Positions 1 through 11,539 of a DNA stretch of 64,000 bases are shown piece after piece. This DNA is from Acanthochlamys bracteata (Eukaryota; Streptophyta; Magnoliopsida; Pandanales; Velloziaceae). Below the pieces are notes generated by a model. The model did not search any database. It was not told where the DNA came from and was given only the letters and a program-made list of their open reading frames with translations. The number at the start of each line of letters is the position of its first letter. Within the stretch, counting starts at the first letter, position 1. The stretch covers positions 11,303,501 to 11,367,500 of the forward strand of contig CM034128.1 in assembly GCA_019914995.1 (NCBI GenBank), read 5' to 3'. The translations under genes were made by a program, and so were the position numbers.

Positions 1-1585
1 AAAATCTAACCGTAGACGAACCTTTGTGAAGGCGCTTTTGAGCGAAGATCGGATATAATGATCGACCTTGACGCTCGACGCATTCATTAACAGCCCGTTG
101 TCGCGTTCGACGACAATGTGCGCCACGTCGCCGTTGACGTCTTCAGAGAGGATCTGCGCAGTAGTGAGCGCGAGACAAAGTGTGTTCTCCATCATAGTAA
201 GAGTGACTTTATCGAAGGCTTCATGGTAATCAAGCATCTTCTTCTCGGCCCAGTTGTACATTGTGGTTAAAACTCCGGCCAACACTCTCGCGTAGCACGG
301 GTCACGCTGCTCCGGCTCTATTCGTTTCGCGTCGCTCGCGATGTCGACCAGCATGGACAGCGCACCGCAGATCAGGTCCTGCTCGGCTTGCCCAGTCATG
401 ACATATTGCTCGAACAAAACCCAAGTGAAACACACGTTGTGTATCATACGGTTGATCCCCAGCGTCGTCCATGTCCTCTTCATCAGCTCTAACAGCTCGT
501 CGACTTCATCAAGGACGACGGTTTCCTCTCGTTGATCGAAGATTGATCGGAGGAGGGATAGGTAGAGGTGGACATTGAGCGGGTACCCATCAGCCCAACG
601 GCAAGATTCGGGCGGATGTCCACCGGTGTTATCTGGATTCCTCCACGCCAAGTTTATAACACAGCCACAGAGAATGCGCATGACCTCAGAGTTCTTTCCG
701 GTATCAATGGGACGTTGTTCGCTGGATCGAACAATTTCACGGAGACGTAAGGCTGCGGAGCTCAGACGGTCTAGTGGGATAGAAGGGTAAGAGACGAGTC
801 CGGCCTCTAGAATTTTGAGCTGCCGTCGCTGCCACATGTGATATTCTTGAGCAGAGTTGAACTCTGATGGCTTCAATTGCCGGAGAAGTTCCAGTGGCAA
901 GATTATTGTTTCCGTTCTTCTTCCCATCTGATCAAATAGATAACAATATTGCCACACTTAATGCAGGTGCATCATTCATTCGTTACGACGATTTTAATCG
1001 CAAACGAAATTATGGATGAATTAAACGAAAGAGATTGATCGATTTCACGCATCGATCACGTACCTGTCCGACGAGCGTTCGCATAAGAACTTTACGCAGT
1101 CTGTTGTCGCTCTGATCAGTTACTCTCATCTGATATCGCATGATCTCGGCCGAGGTCATCGGTCGCATTACCCGTGCACTTGGAGACCCACCATTATTAT
1201 TCATCGGCTTCATCGGCCTCATCGGCGGCGGCGACCTTCTCGTTCTCAGCCCCAAAGCTCTCTTCACCCTGCTGTTCACCGCCATCACACTGGCCGCCGC
1301 CGTAGGAGATCCTCCTCCCTTAAATCCATTCCCTCCTTCGTTATCCGGATAATACGATACCAGATTCCGTCCACCACCTAATCCAGGAGTCGAACGGCAC
1401 GACGTAAAAAAAATCTCGTATGCCGCTTCGCGGAGCTCGTCAGCGTCGAGCCTTTCGACGTTATCGAAAGGCCATTCAAGGGAGGGAGAATCTGAGCAAT
1501 CGATAGGGTGATCGACGGTGGTTAATTCAGAGATGGAAGAGGAATCGCAGTTGGTAGAGCTGGTTTTTATCACAAGACGACCCAT
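1..1585 (-). CDS. DUF810 / MUN-domain protein (PATROL1-like family), 5' part
   Basis: Exon 1 is 1585..1064 (174 codons, ATG at 1585). A 136-bp intron 1063..928 (GT-AG, phase 0) follows. Exon 2 begins at 927 with MGRRTETIILPLELLRQLKP and stays open to the window edge, so the gene is truncated here after about 483 residues. The N-terminal half has the family signature LDADELREAAYEIF followed by a basic Ser/Pro-rich linker. Exon 2 carries the conserved blocks WADGYPLNVHLY, DEVDELLELMKRTW and CFTWVLFEQYV. Relatives with a Munc13-like MUN domain, such as Arabidopsis PATROL1, act in delivery of plasma-membrane H+-ATPase; this protein looks like a different clade, so a role in exocytic trafficking is inference. 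Coding DNA is clearly more GC-rich than the flanks. Confidence 0.9.
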
Positions 1586-2260
1586 TGCATTGATTGATTA
1601 CGATTCTTCTGTCGCTGCCGTCGCTGGAGGCCGCGACGGCGGCGGCTGTTGCGAAGAAGAAGGTTAGAGGCTTTTTTTTTGGTTTTTGTGTTAGAAAGAA
1701 CGAAGGCAGCTGCAGAGAGGAGGACGAAGAGAGGGCAAGGAGAAGCGCGCGTATAGGTATCGAGTGGTAGTGCTTTGTTTTTTGCATGAGTTGGAAAACA
1801 AAAACAAAACAAAAAAAAAACTAAGTAACAAATTAACGTACGTACGTAGTGAAATGAACATATTGCCAGCTAAGAAGATGCAGATTTTGCGGTTTTGTTA
1901 GTTTACTTTTCTTTATTTTTGTAAACTTTATTCTGTCTAAAAGTTCATCCTTATACTCTGCATGCAGGCGAACAACATTCAAGAGAAATGTGTGAGTTTC
2001 AGTTTTGAAACGAACAAAAAATGACGAGATTGAGAATTTAATCGTCTCACAGAGAGGTTTTATCATCATGATCTTAGAGAACGGACGATACAAATTGAAG
2101 AGATTGATCATAGATGCCTGGAAAACTAATAATTTTTGGCCTACTTCTAAGCTTTAATTTCATCAAGAAGTCTGAAAGCTATTACAGTATTAATAGATAT
2201 GAAGTAAGAAAAATAGTTTCATCAACACATTTAAATTTTTGTCAACTTCTTGTCTACGAC
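1586..2260. other. Intergenic: 5' leader of the DUF810 gene and 3' flank of CER1
   Basis: The interval separates the DUF810 start codon (1585) from the CER1 stop (2261), both on the minus strand. The first 200 bases are a pyrimidine/purine-biased leader with a short poly-A/T tract. Open frames here (for example 1527-1812 minus) are low-complexity Ser/Leu or Lys stretches with no family resemblance. No further gene was recognised. Confidence 0.5.
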
Positions 2261-5200
2261 TTAATGGCGGTAAGTGTTCTTGTCGAACGAACACGGACGA
2301 AAACCGTGGTCAAGGGCAGCGTTCCAGATTTTGTTGATGTCCAGAACTTCGTCACCGCATTCGTGATCATTCCATCCTTCCAGAGCATGCAGTATTCCAG
2401 CGATACGCCAGCTACTCATCACCCTTCTCGGCAACCAGTTCTATATTTCAAGAGACAACATCCATAAAGAGCACTTGAATTCACTAAGTATATTATCAAA
2501 CTTAACATGTTGAAAATACACGTTGATCTAAAGATGAGGAAGTTTCTCTGATTAGTTACCTCGCAAGTGTGCATGTTTTCGTAAGCCTTAGGCACTTCCA
2601 TTGCTGGAGTGATGTGGTAGAAGCAGTCTTTGAGAACTCTTTTGGGAGGGAATTGGGAACATGGAATGAAGTGAGTGCCCTTTGCAGCTTTCTTTTGTTC
2701 TAGATCAGTCAGGTTCTCTCCAACTAACCATACCTGCAGAGAAACAGCAGTACGAGATAATAGGATTGATCAGTTCCAACTTATCAACATATCAAAGTTC
2801 TTAAGCTCTTTGGGATGTGATGAGATTAATGTTTGGTGGTTCATAAATTTGATTTGAGATTGTTGTAATTAAGCCTGATACAGGGTAATCAAAATGTACT
2901 TTGCTTCCAAAGTCATTCGAGAGAAACAAGTTGCTCTTTGCTTTCATTGGCAACCTCTGCTTCAAGAACTCATAATCTTTCTCAGTAACAGAAACCTATC
3001 AAAACAAAACACACTTTCTTAGAAGCAACTACTTATGAAACAGTTGGAAACCTCATATTGAGAATAACTGAGTTTTACCTGAATTCCTGTTTGGCATAAT
3101 GCTGAAGATAATGCACGGATCATCTTCAATGTGCACCCTCTTATAAGGACTTCTTTATGTCCTTCAGGAATGCTATTAAGAATAACTGCAGCTGCCAAGC
3201 TAGTTCCATCCACAATCTTGACCTTCAAAGTTGGGTTCCTTTCAACATAAAGCCCGCCATACTGATTAAGTTCTTCACTCTGTGCCATGTGAGAAAGATC
3301 ATAACATTTTGCATAACATACAGTTAGATAACATCTTACTTGGCCATCATGAATAGTTAATTAACACATAGTACAAATGTAGGTTGTTCTTTCATGATAA
3401 CATACTTGATTCAGAAGACCAAGAGCTACAACTCTAGCGCCATTTTCATCAGCTTTTAGTATTGCTTTCTCCACCAAGTCATTGATTTCTGCTTTGTCCT
3501 TCTTCGACATATACTGGGTAGGTAAATAATGGAGAAGTGGCATTAACCATTGCAAGCGAACAAAGCAAAAGGATAATGAACAATGAAAAGAGTGAACAAA
3601 TCGGATCAAATACATACTTGGAAGCTAAATTTTGGAATGACCCATGTTTCAGTCTGGACCTTCTTCATTCTATTTATTTCAGCAGTAAAGGTTGATCTGT
3701 AAAACTTCGCCAACACCATTAACGAACATGTTAATGGCCAAATGAACCACATGTACCACTTAGCATTGTATGGTTTGGAAGATAATGAGGCGAAGCCTAA
3801 TCTTAGATGATAAACAGATTGCAAAGTTGTCATATGGGTTAAATAAACCACATGAGGAGCCTCTGCCTCCTTTCCCCTTAGCGATCTTTCATACAGATCA
3901 TCGGAGGATTTATCCATTGTACCATATATGTAGTCGTAGAAGGGCATGAACAAACAGTAGTTCGTTCTGAATTGTGTATGATGGAGGGAATGGAACCTAC
4001 AAGATTTAAAACACACATTCCACCAATCACCTCATATAAATGTTCAGACAGATAGATGACACTGGAGCAAGAAACATTTGGCTTGCAATTTAATTCAGAA
4101 TGTTAATACAGAGTTTGAAATTTAAATATTTGCCATTAAGAGGAAACTTACGATGGGGTGTACATGAGGTACTTGAGAGGAGGGAAACTATAGAATAACC
4201 ATTTGGGAACCAGTTCAAAGTTGCAGTGGCCCATGTAGTTCATAAAATCAATATAGAAGAGATATCCTGCTAATGCTATGATAGACCCTTGTTGAGTTGC
4301 AGCAACACCTAGTAAAGGTATCGCAAACAGCGCAAAGTAGGCAAGCTCTTCAGCAAATGGGTGGATCACAGCTGCCAAGAATAGGAAGAACACAAGATTA
4401 ATTTCTCCGTTTAAAGACTTCAATTTTAGTTCCAAGTAAACAAAACTGTTCAATATGTAAGTCGGTTGTATTAAACATACAAGTAATTGGCTCGGTGACA
4501 ATTGAGGCATGATGATGAGAGTGGTATCTGGAATAGAGGAAGTGATGGTGCAACGCTCTGTGAAACCAGTAGTAGAGGAACTCCACAGGTCCCGCGTGGA
4601 GCAAGACCAAGAAAACTACACCTTTGGTATTCCACCAAGGTAAGGTGTGATCAACACCTGGAATTACCAGGTTACCGATGTAGAACAACAACGCCGTCAA
4701 GATGATCTGATCATCCCTGTACTCCAACCATTACAAGATCCATCAACCATTCAACTCTGATCCGTACAATCCATATGCGTATTAGTTAAATAGCTACTAG
4801 AAAAGAAAATTACAAAAAGACGTAAACAGCAACTATCCTGCATTACTTTTCAATGTAATATTCTTTACTCCTGGTATCTTTCTACGTTTGTCAGAATATT
4901 GAAAGCTGATGCTTTGGATATTGCTAAATGGTGCTGTCAGAACTACAACAAAATCTGATTGCTTTATCAACTTCTTCAATAGACCAATTCAGTGGCTTCT
5001 TTCATGAATCAGAAAACCGTTTAATGTCAACACCTATCCTGATTGCTGCTGGATCAGTTGCTAATCTACAGTTTGTATTTCTCCTACTACCTTAAAAAAA
5101 AAAAGAAACTGCCTCATAGATAACATTTGCTGAAAAGCAAGAAAACATTTCAGTTGGAAAAATTCAAATTCCAGCACGTCATGTAAACAGAAGAAGAATT

Positions 5201-5765
5201 ACCAGTCTAAACAGGCTATGAACTGCACATAAAAAAAGTCCTACACAAAGAGAAGAACAGTACCAGTTTCTTTCTCTATCTACTTGATCGAAGTCAAGGC
5301 TCTTGTCGACAATGCGATGCTTGCTTTGGGCTGTCTTGTAACGAGCTACACTGATCCACAGCTGAGAGTGGAGCAGCCTGGTAAGGAGTAGAGGAAAGAT
5401 GGCGATGTTGGCCTTGTCCATCTGTCCACCCTTGCTCAGCTTATACACGCTATTTGCTACCCAAGGAACCAGCAACAAGTACTTCTCATGTCCAATGAGA
5501 AAGGGGGAAAAGATATCAGCAACAAGTACAACACAGGAAGAAGAGATGCATGACATACTCCATATGAAATGAAGAAAAAACAACAAGAGATATTCATAAT
5601 TTATAAAAAAACAACAAGAGATAATACATCAATCTCTTCATAGAGTTAAGCGGAAATAAGGGATGTTTGATAAAAAATTTTGAATATAAATTTGTTTATG
5701 CATACCTTGAAGTTTCCTAAGCTCTGCCATGGCCAATTGGTGAGAGGACCAGGTTGGGAAGCCAT
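2261..5765 (-). CDS. CER1: CER1-type very-long-chain aldehyde decarbonylase (wax alkane synthesis)
   Basis: Ten exons: 5765..5706, 5481..5264, 4716..4481, 4371..4152, 3996..3618, 3513..3406, 3279..3079, 2995..2900, 2733..2560 and 2440..2261. They total 1872 nt, or 623 residues, close to the ~625 of Arabidopsis CER1; all phases join. The start MASQPGPLTNWPWQSLGNFK matches the family start; an upstream in-frame Met at 5876 has no family match. The three histidine boxes of the fatty-acid-hydroxylase superfamily are present: HRALH (145-149), HSHHH (158-162) and HSLHH (247-251). Several membrane spans precede the soluble C-terminal WAX2 domain, which ends NWLPRRVMSSWRIAGILHALEGW. CER1 works with CER3 in the ER to convert very-long-chain acyl-CoA derivatives to alkanes for cuticular wax. 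CER3 lacks the intact His boxes, so CER1 or a CER1-like paralogue is favoured. Confidence 0.95.
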
Positions 5766-8060
5766 GCTTTGCTTGCTTTCGTAAAAGGTTGCATCTCCCT
5801 TTTGGTTTCCAGGGGACTTCAATTTATAAGCATTAAGTTTTGCATGTCGCCCCAAAACATGCATTTGTCCTGACACTTTTTCTTTGGGGAAGAGTTAGTT
5901 AATAGGATTATTTATTAATTACTTTCAGGCATTACGTACTAGCGTATTAGTTAATGAGTCTCAAACTCAAGCTGATACAAATTAGAACACAATGAGTACA
6001 TGAATTCAGGATCTGTGAGACTGTGCCACTAATGCTAATTAAAGGCTATATGTACAATTATTTAGACTGTATAATTTGAGCAGTATGCTAATAGCTTATT
6101 AAGTGTGTATCAGACTTATGAAGCATCTACCTTCTCTTCATGCACACCAAAACAGAGTTGCCTTTTCTAAATAAAGGCAAAATTTTAGCATAATGTGGTG
6201 TTTATCAACATGAACCAAAAGTCGGCAAAGATAGAGAACATTGGATTGAATTTGATAGCTATTATCACATGCAACAGAAGCCAGAAGGTTCACATGTTCC
6301 AGAAAGCAAATATGAAGAAACTAGGAAGGATCAATCAAAGACTCGAAGGACAGTGTTTGGTTTCTCTTCTGGGAAAGCGCTGCTATCTTCGTCTTCCCTA
6401 TAGAAGTAACTCCACAAACCTATCTTGGAAATTTTGGTTTGAATTTGAAAACAGTAGCAGATGGCAATTATTTAATTGATGTGGACAATTGGATTGCATT
6501 GGAATCCCATGCATTTGCTTCAGAGTAGCTCTGATGGTAGTGTTTTATCATTATGGGATATTTGCTGAATAAGGTAAAGGGGAATCATGAAAATCTGCTC
6601 GTCATAATTGTCATACAAGATATCATTTGCATAACAAGTTTATGAGATCAAATGGTTTGCAAGACAATGAATGAGACCATATGGTATGTTTCACAAGGAA
6701 GCAAAATTTGAAAGGTTAGGTATATATATAGCTATTTATGTGTGTATACCTATAAACAAAATCTTAATAAGCTTAAAAGTTACACATTAATACTTCCTTA
6801 GAAGAAACTAAACCGGTCCCCAATCAAGCATCGATACCAAAACCAGGTTTTCCATGGTCTTTGAAGTTGTTGTGTTCATCATCAATGTGTGAATAAGAGA
6901 GAGTTTCCATCATCTTTAGAGCGTGTTGAGTCTTTTAGGGTATGGTGACATCAACCTTTAGTTTTCGTGTACTATGTGTCACCACCTAACTCTACTAAAT
7001 TAGTTTAACAGAGTAGTCACGAATCAAGCGGCAGCAGTTTGTTCCAGGGACGCATCCAGAAAATTTCAAAATTTCACGGTGAGGACAAAGAGTTATTATT
7101 CACTTGAATAAAGTACAGAAATATTCTGGTTCATAGAACAAAAAGTTATTATGTAAACCATAACAAGAATAGATGAGAGAAGCTTGAACCATCGACAAAA
7201 CAAGAGCAGCAAAGAGTTTAGGGTTTAGAAAGCAGCTAGAAATAAGATTTCTTAAGGTTCCAGCAAATCTACAAAATAACAGACAAGCTGAATTTAAATA
7301 AATACGCGATCATTCTCAGAAGTAATACAACAATATTATTTACTCAAATGAACATATACTTCAATATTCATACAGACTTAACACTTAAGACTTACCGTAA
7401 GTTTAGTAGATCTGCAACTCCTGGTTTCAACCTTCACTGTACAACTACGTCCAAAACTTGTTAATATAACTGCGATGCAGAAGTTGGCATCAGTAAGCAG
7501 CCGAAAAGCAGTATAAAAACAGGCAAAGTTCACTCAGTGGCAAAGAAACGCAACCTTAATGCGGTGTGAACTTTGACACTCTTTTAACAGCCAAGCACGA
7601 TTTATTCATACAGATTTTCCTGTATTAGGACTCTCTGTGATTAACAAGTAGGTTTTTTCTCCAGAAACAGGACTTCTGTGCACAAAGTGATGCCCACAAT
7701 TTAAGCATTCCAAGTAGTCATGTTTTCCAGCATCCATATGAGGATTTACCTTTTGAAACTATTATACCATGAAGTGACCAGTCGATAATAAACCATCATG
7801 GTCAGGTAAGTGCACTTAAGACTTCCTACCGCTGCTATTGTAAAATTTGCCTCTGAAGAAAAGATGAGAGATGATCGAGGACAATCCAAAGCACACGAGT
7901 ACAGCGGTTACGCAAAATTCAAATCAGAACCCCCTGCAGTTCTACCATTGCTTTGAAGATGTGTATAAAACTGGTGATCCACAACACTTTGTAGCTGAAC
8001 TCGCACGTGTTGGATGGTGGTAACAACAAAAATCTGCTTGTATGAATATGCAGTAATTCA
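5766..8060. other. Intergenic: CER1 upstream region and 3' flank of the CaaX gene
   Basis: About 2.3 kb between the CER1 start and the stop of the next minus-strand gene. It should hold the CER1 promoter on its left side and the 3' UTR of the CaaX-protein gene on its right. No conserved coding block was recognised. A 47-residue minus-strand open frame at 7749..7606, containing a CLNCGHH motif, is described under findings. Confidence 0.4.
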
Positions 8061-9466
8061 TCACATTATCGAGCACAAACAAGAATCTGCATCTTCATCT
8101 TCCGAATCACTTGAATCACTGTAAGGAAATGCATACAGAAATGGGCGATTGTGCTATGGATATGATATTCTTCAACCATCAATTAAAACAGAATAATTTG
8201 GAAGCAGTGAACCTTAATTTATACAACTACGGCATGAAATTTCTTCAAACTGTGCAAAAGTATCATTGCAAATGGTTTTGCAAAAGAGAAAATGAAGAAA
8301 CAACTGCATAAGGCAGATTAAGTTGCACCTTAGTAGGAGACCTGGCCTTTGGTCTAACACCATACATTTCCCCTTGTCATCAGCTCAGGATATGGGCCAT
8401 ATACAGAAAATAAACTGAGCTTATGCAGTTCAAGAACTATAGCACAACATGGACAAGCTTAATGGTCAAACTTTTAAAACCCTTGAGTAACATACTGAGG
8501 GTGAAAGATGTCACAGCATATGCTAGAAATTCTGGTATATGTAAGAGGTTTCTAAGCCATAAACTGTTGCACAAGCATTACCTTCCAAAACGAAACAAGT
8601 AACTACAAGAATGAGTATTCCAGTCACAAGTCAGCTATGAAAAATCAAAGATACACTTTCTCCTAAACAGTTTAATTTCTTACGTTCACAAATTTCATGC
8701 TAGAGAACAATACAAGCAGTAAAATAATTTTTCTTAAGGTGAATAACAACCAAGTACGAAACGTCACAAATAGGTATTCTAAAGGAAGACACAAGATGAC
8801 TACATCTTATGAAGATAAAATAAAATCCACGGCTAACAGTTCTTAATTGGAGAAATTTTACATGCCTTACTAACTCTAAACGTGCACAGTTACAAATCAA
8901 AATCAAAGCAAATTTTCCAAAATTAAGCCTTATGGTAAGAAATATTTTTGCCCTTTTCTAACTAACTTTACCAAGGTATACACTGAATAAATCAATGTTA
9001 TAGAATTCCTTTTGGCATTATGGCATTTAGTAGCACATAAAAACTAACAAAACGATAGAGCTTATAGACAAATAGCTAATATTTACCCATAAAATTTGTT
9101 TCCGACATAGAGTTAGATCCTATAAATATTTACTATGCCCAAGTAAACGCTAAACTAAAAAAAAATTACGCAGAAGAAGATACTTAAGTAAGATGGAGTA
9201 AAAAATAAATTCTCGAAGGTGTACTGTAAATCTATAGAAGTTCGTCACCTGGGTTGGTACTCCAACACTTCGACAAGCTTATTACCCACTGAATCGTTCC
9301 ACTGAACTCTCCTCTTCAATTTCTTCTCCTTCTTCGAGAGTAACCTACTCGTCTCATCTAACTCATCGCCATTGGCTACCACATCCATCCCCTTCCGATC
9401 AACTCCATCTAATTCCGACCGATTGTTCCCGTTGCGATGATTCCTTTTAGCATTTTCCAACTCCAT
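8061..9466 (-). CDS. Small plant protein with C-terminal CaaX box (CSIM)
   Basis: Two exons: 9466..9249 (ATG at 9466) and 8118..8061, split by a 1130-bp GT-AG intron. The junction rebuilds a Ser codon, giving 91 residues. The protein is hydrophilic: a basic/Asn-rich N-terminus, a central block KRRVQWNDSVGNKLVEVLEY, then an acidic Ser/Asp tract that ends ADSCLCSIM. The last four residues CSIM fit a CaaX prenylation site (Met in the last position favours farnesylation), and the neighbouring Cys86 could be palmitoylated. I recognise the layout (basic QWND core, acidic tail, SCxCxIM end) as a conserved uncharacterised plant family; function is unknown. Membrane anchoring is inferred from the motif only. 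The second exon is too short to find without the splice. Confidence 0.75.
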
Positions 9467-10556
9467 CCACTCCGATCAACTGAATTTAATAAGCATTGAT
9501 CTAAGAAGTAAGTTCAATCTATACATACTGATTTGAAGCGAAAAGAAAAGTAGTCCTACCAGTAAATCCAGATTCAAATATCCCCAAAAATTGCTTGAAT
9601 CAACGATTATTTGAAGCTTTTCAATGAAAACAACGAGATATTTTCTGAACAACGCGTCAACGAACTCGTTAAAAATAAGACAGGAATCTTCTTGTTGTTG
9701 GTGATCGGTGAAATGATTGCGAGACTTTTTTTGTCTTTCTGGTGCTGTAGTGGGAGAGGAAAGCAAAGAAAACAAACAAAGAAGGCGGGAGGAAAGACTG
9801 CTGGTGAGGAGAGTTCTAAGAAAGAAACCAGCCCAAATAATTAGTGGGCCTTTCTGTGAGTTGGCTTAATGAGCAAATCTAGCAATACAATCTTTGTTTC
9901 AGAATTAAGAAATTTTTTAAAACGTGTTTTAAATATTCGTAACTAAATATTATAAAAATAAATAATAAAAATAAAATTTATTAAAAAATAAATAGAAAAA
10001 AAAATTTAGTATTTATATTTTAATAATTTTTTAAAATATATTAAAAATTAAAAAATATAATTATATTAAAAATGTACAAATAAAATAATTACAATTAAAA
10101 TTTCGTACATAAAAATAAAATTTTAAAATTTTTATATAATTAAAATATATAAATTATTTAAAATTAAAAATTTAATAGAAAAAAAAATAATTAAGAGCAT
10201 TTAAAAAAATACTAATTTTTTTGCACCACACAGAATTTTAATATTTTATGACCTTGCTATGCATTGGCTTTTTTAATCTTAACAAACTGCTGTTCTTATT
10301 AAAATGCTAAGAGAGACAATATTTAACCATATTATCTGTTATAACTAAAAATTTGTAGCTCATCATATTTGTAGATGTATAAACTGAAATTTGACAGTGT
10401 CCTTGCTCTTGAACCGGTAAACATGGAGATGTTCGTGTTGATGCAAACACGTTTTGTTCTATATCTCCTTCGCCTCACAAAAGACCAAACTTTAGAAATA
10501 AAGAAAAAGAATAAGATCAACGCAACAGAGACCAAAAAAGAGCGAAACATACACCA
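9467..10556. other. Intergenic, very AT-rich block 9890-10230
   Basis: Divergent promoter region between the CaaX gene (-) and the DUF716-like gene (+). A GGCCCA/TGGGCC-type site II motif occurs at about 9844 (GTGGGCC). From about 9890 to 10230 the sequence is almost pure A/T with runs such as AATTTTTTAAAA, resembling the AT-rich miniature elements seen elsewhere in the window but without clear termini. No gene seen. Confidence 0.4.
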
Positions 10557-11433
10557 ATGATCTCTTTAGCAAGAAACGTAACAGCTTTCCTGCTACTCTT
10601 TCCGGTAGCCGTCCGTCGTCTCTCCGCTGCATTCTCTCTCCACTTTCGCTCTCCACCACCGCCATTCTCTTCCACATTCCATCCACGTCCCTGGTACATT
10701 TCCAACACCTCTGAATCCTTCCTCCATAACGCCGTTGATATTTTGTGCATCCTCACCGTCCTTCTCTTCACCACATTTTCAATCTCTTTCTCGGAAATGA
10801 ACGATCGTTCACAGTTCTCATTCTCTTTACTGTTCTCTTAGCAGTTATCCTTCTTTCTTACATCCAAGTTCTCCATCTCCCTGACTCCATTCTCTTCCTC
10901 CTTGCTGCCTTCGTATTCCTTGCCGACATTTCTCTCTTGGGTAACCCCAACACTGTCTCTTCTGTTCAAGTAAGATTACAACAGCCGCCGACGCATGCAA
11001 CACTTGTATGTGCAATTGCATGCGCTGCAATGGCTACTGGGAAAGCTTTGCTTCCCTACGAAGCAGCGCTCTGCATAGGCATTGCTCTGAAGGGTACCTG
11101 GGCCTTTCAGGTAAAGATTAGAACATAAAAAAATAGTCAAAAACTTTGAACTTAAATGAACTCTTCTTCTTTTAGGTTGGGTTCTTGAGTTTTGTAATGC
11201 CACCAAAGGGATGTGGAATTCGTGAAGGAGAAGATTTGGTTTGTGAGATTGAAGAGAACAGCTTGCAAGCACTGGCGTTAATAGACTTGTTTGTGATCCA
11301 TTGCATGGGCATTGCTGCCGGGTGCGTTGGGATTTACTGGGCTACAGCAAGAGAAGTGCACCGCTCCGAGGAGGCTTCAGAACTTGGACCTTCAATCACA
11401 CGGCCTATTATGGCTGCAGAGTATGAACTATAG
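10557..11433 (+). pseudogene. DUF716/TMEM45-like multi-pass membrane protein gene with apparent frameshift
   Basis: Exon 1 runs 10557..11110 and exon 2 11176..11433 (GT-AG, phase 0). Translation starts MISLARNVTAFLLLFPVAVR and stays in one frame through a hydrophobic segment ending SISFSEMND. That frame stops at 10839-10841, while the conserved remainder (LPDSILFLLAAFVFL onwards to the stop at 11431) lies in another frame that is closed upstream at 10736. The switch must fall between about 10739 and 10842. A normal-length intron there would remove conserved membrane sequence. The second part contains LLPYEAALCIGIALKGTWAFQ, PPKGCGI and a final hydrophobic segment, which I associate with the DUF716 (TMEM45-like) plant family. 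It could be a true pseudogene, an assembly error or an unusual splice. Confidence 0.6.
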
Positions 11434-11539
11434 AGAACACTTTGAGCTCATGAAATTTTGCTACGCCAATTTCCCATAGCAGTTTAACTGAATCTTTCTC
11501 ATGAATCAAAACGAAGTTTGTGTTTATCCTACCGTCACC

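Noticed and set aside
5763..5876. Earlier in-frame start for CER1 at 5876
   Set aside because: The extra residues have no counterpart in the family, whose start MASxPGPLTxWPW matches the Met at 5765.
6195..6479. 94-residue plus-strand open frame
   Set aside because: Composition matches surrounding non-coding DNA and no motif or splice context supports it.
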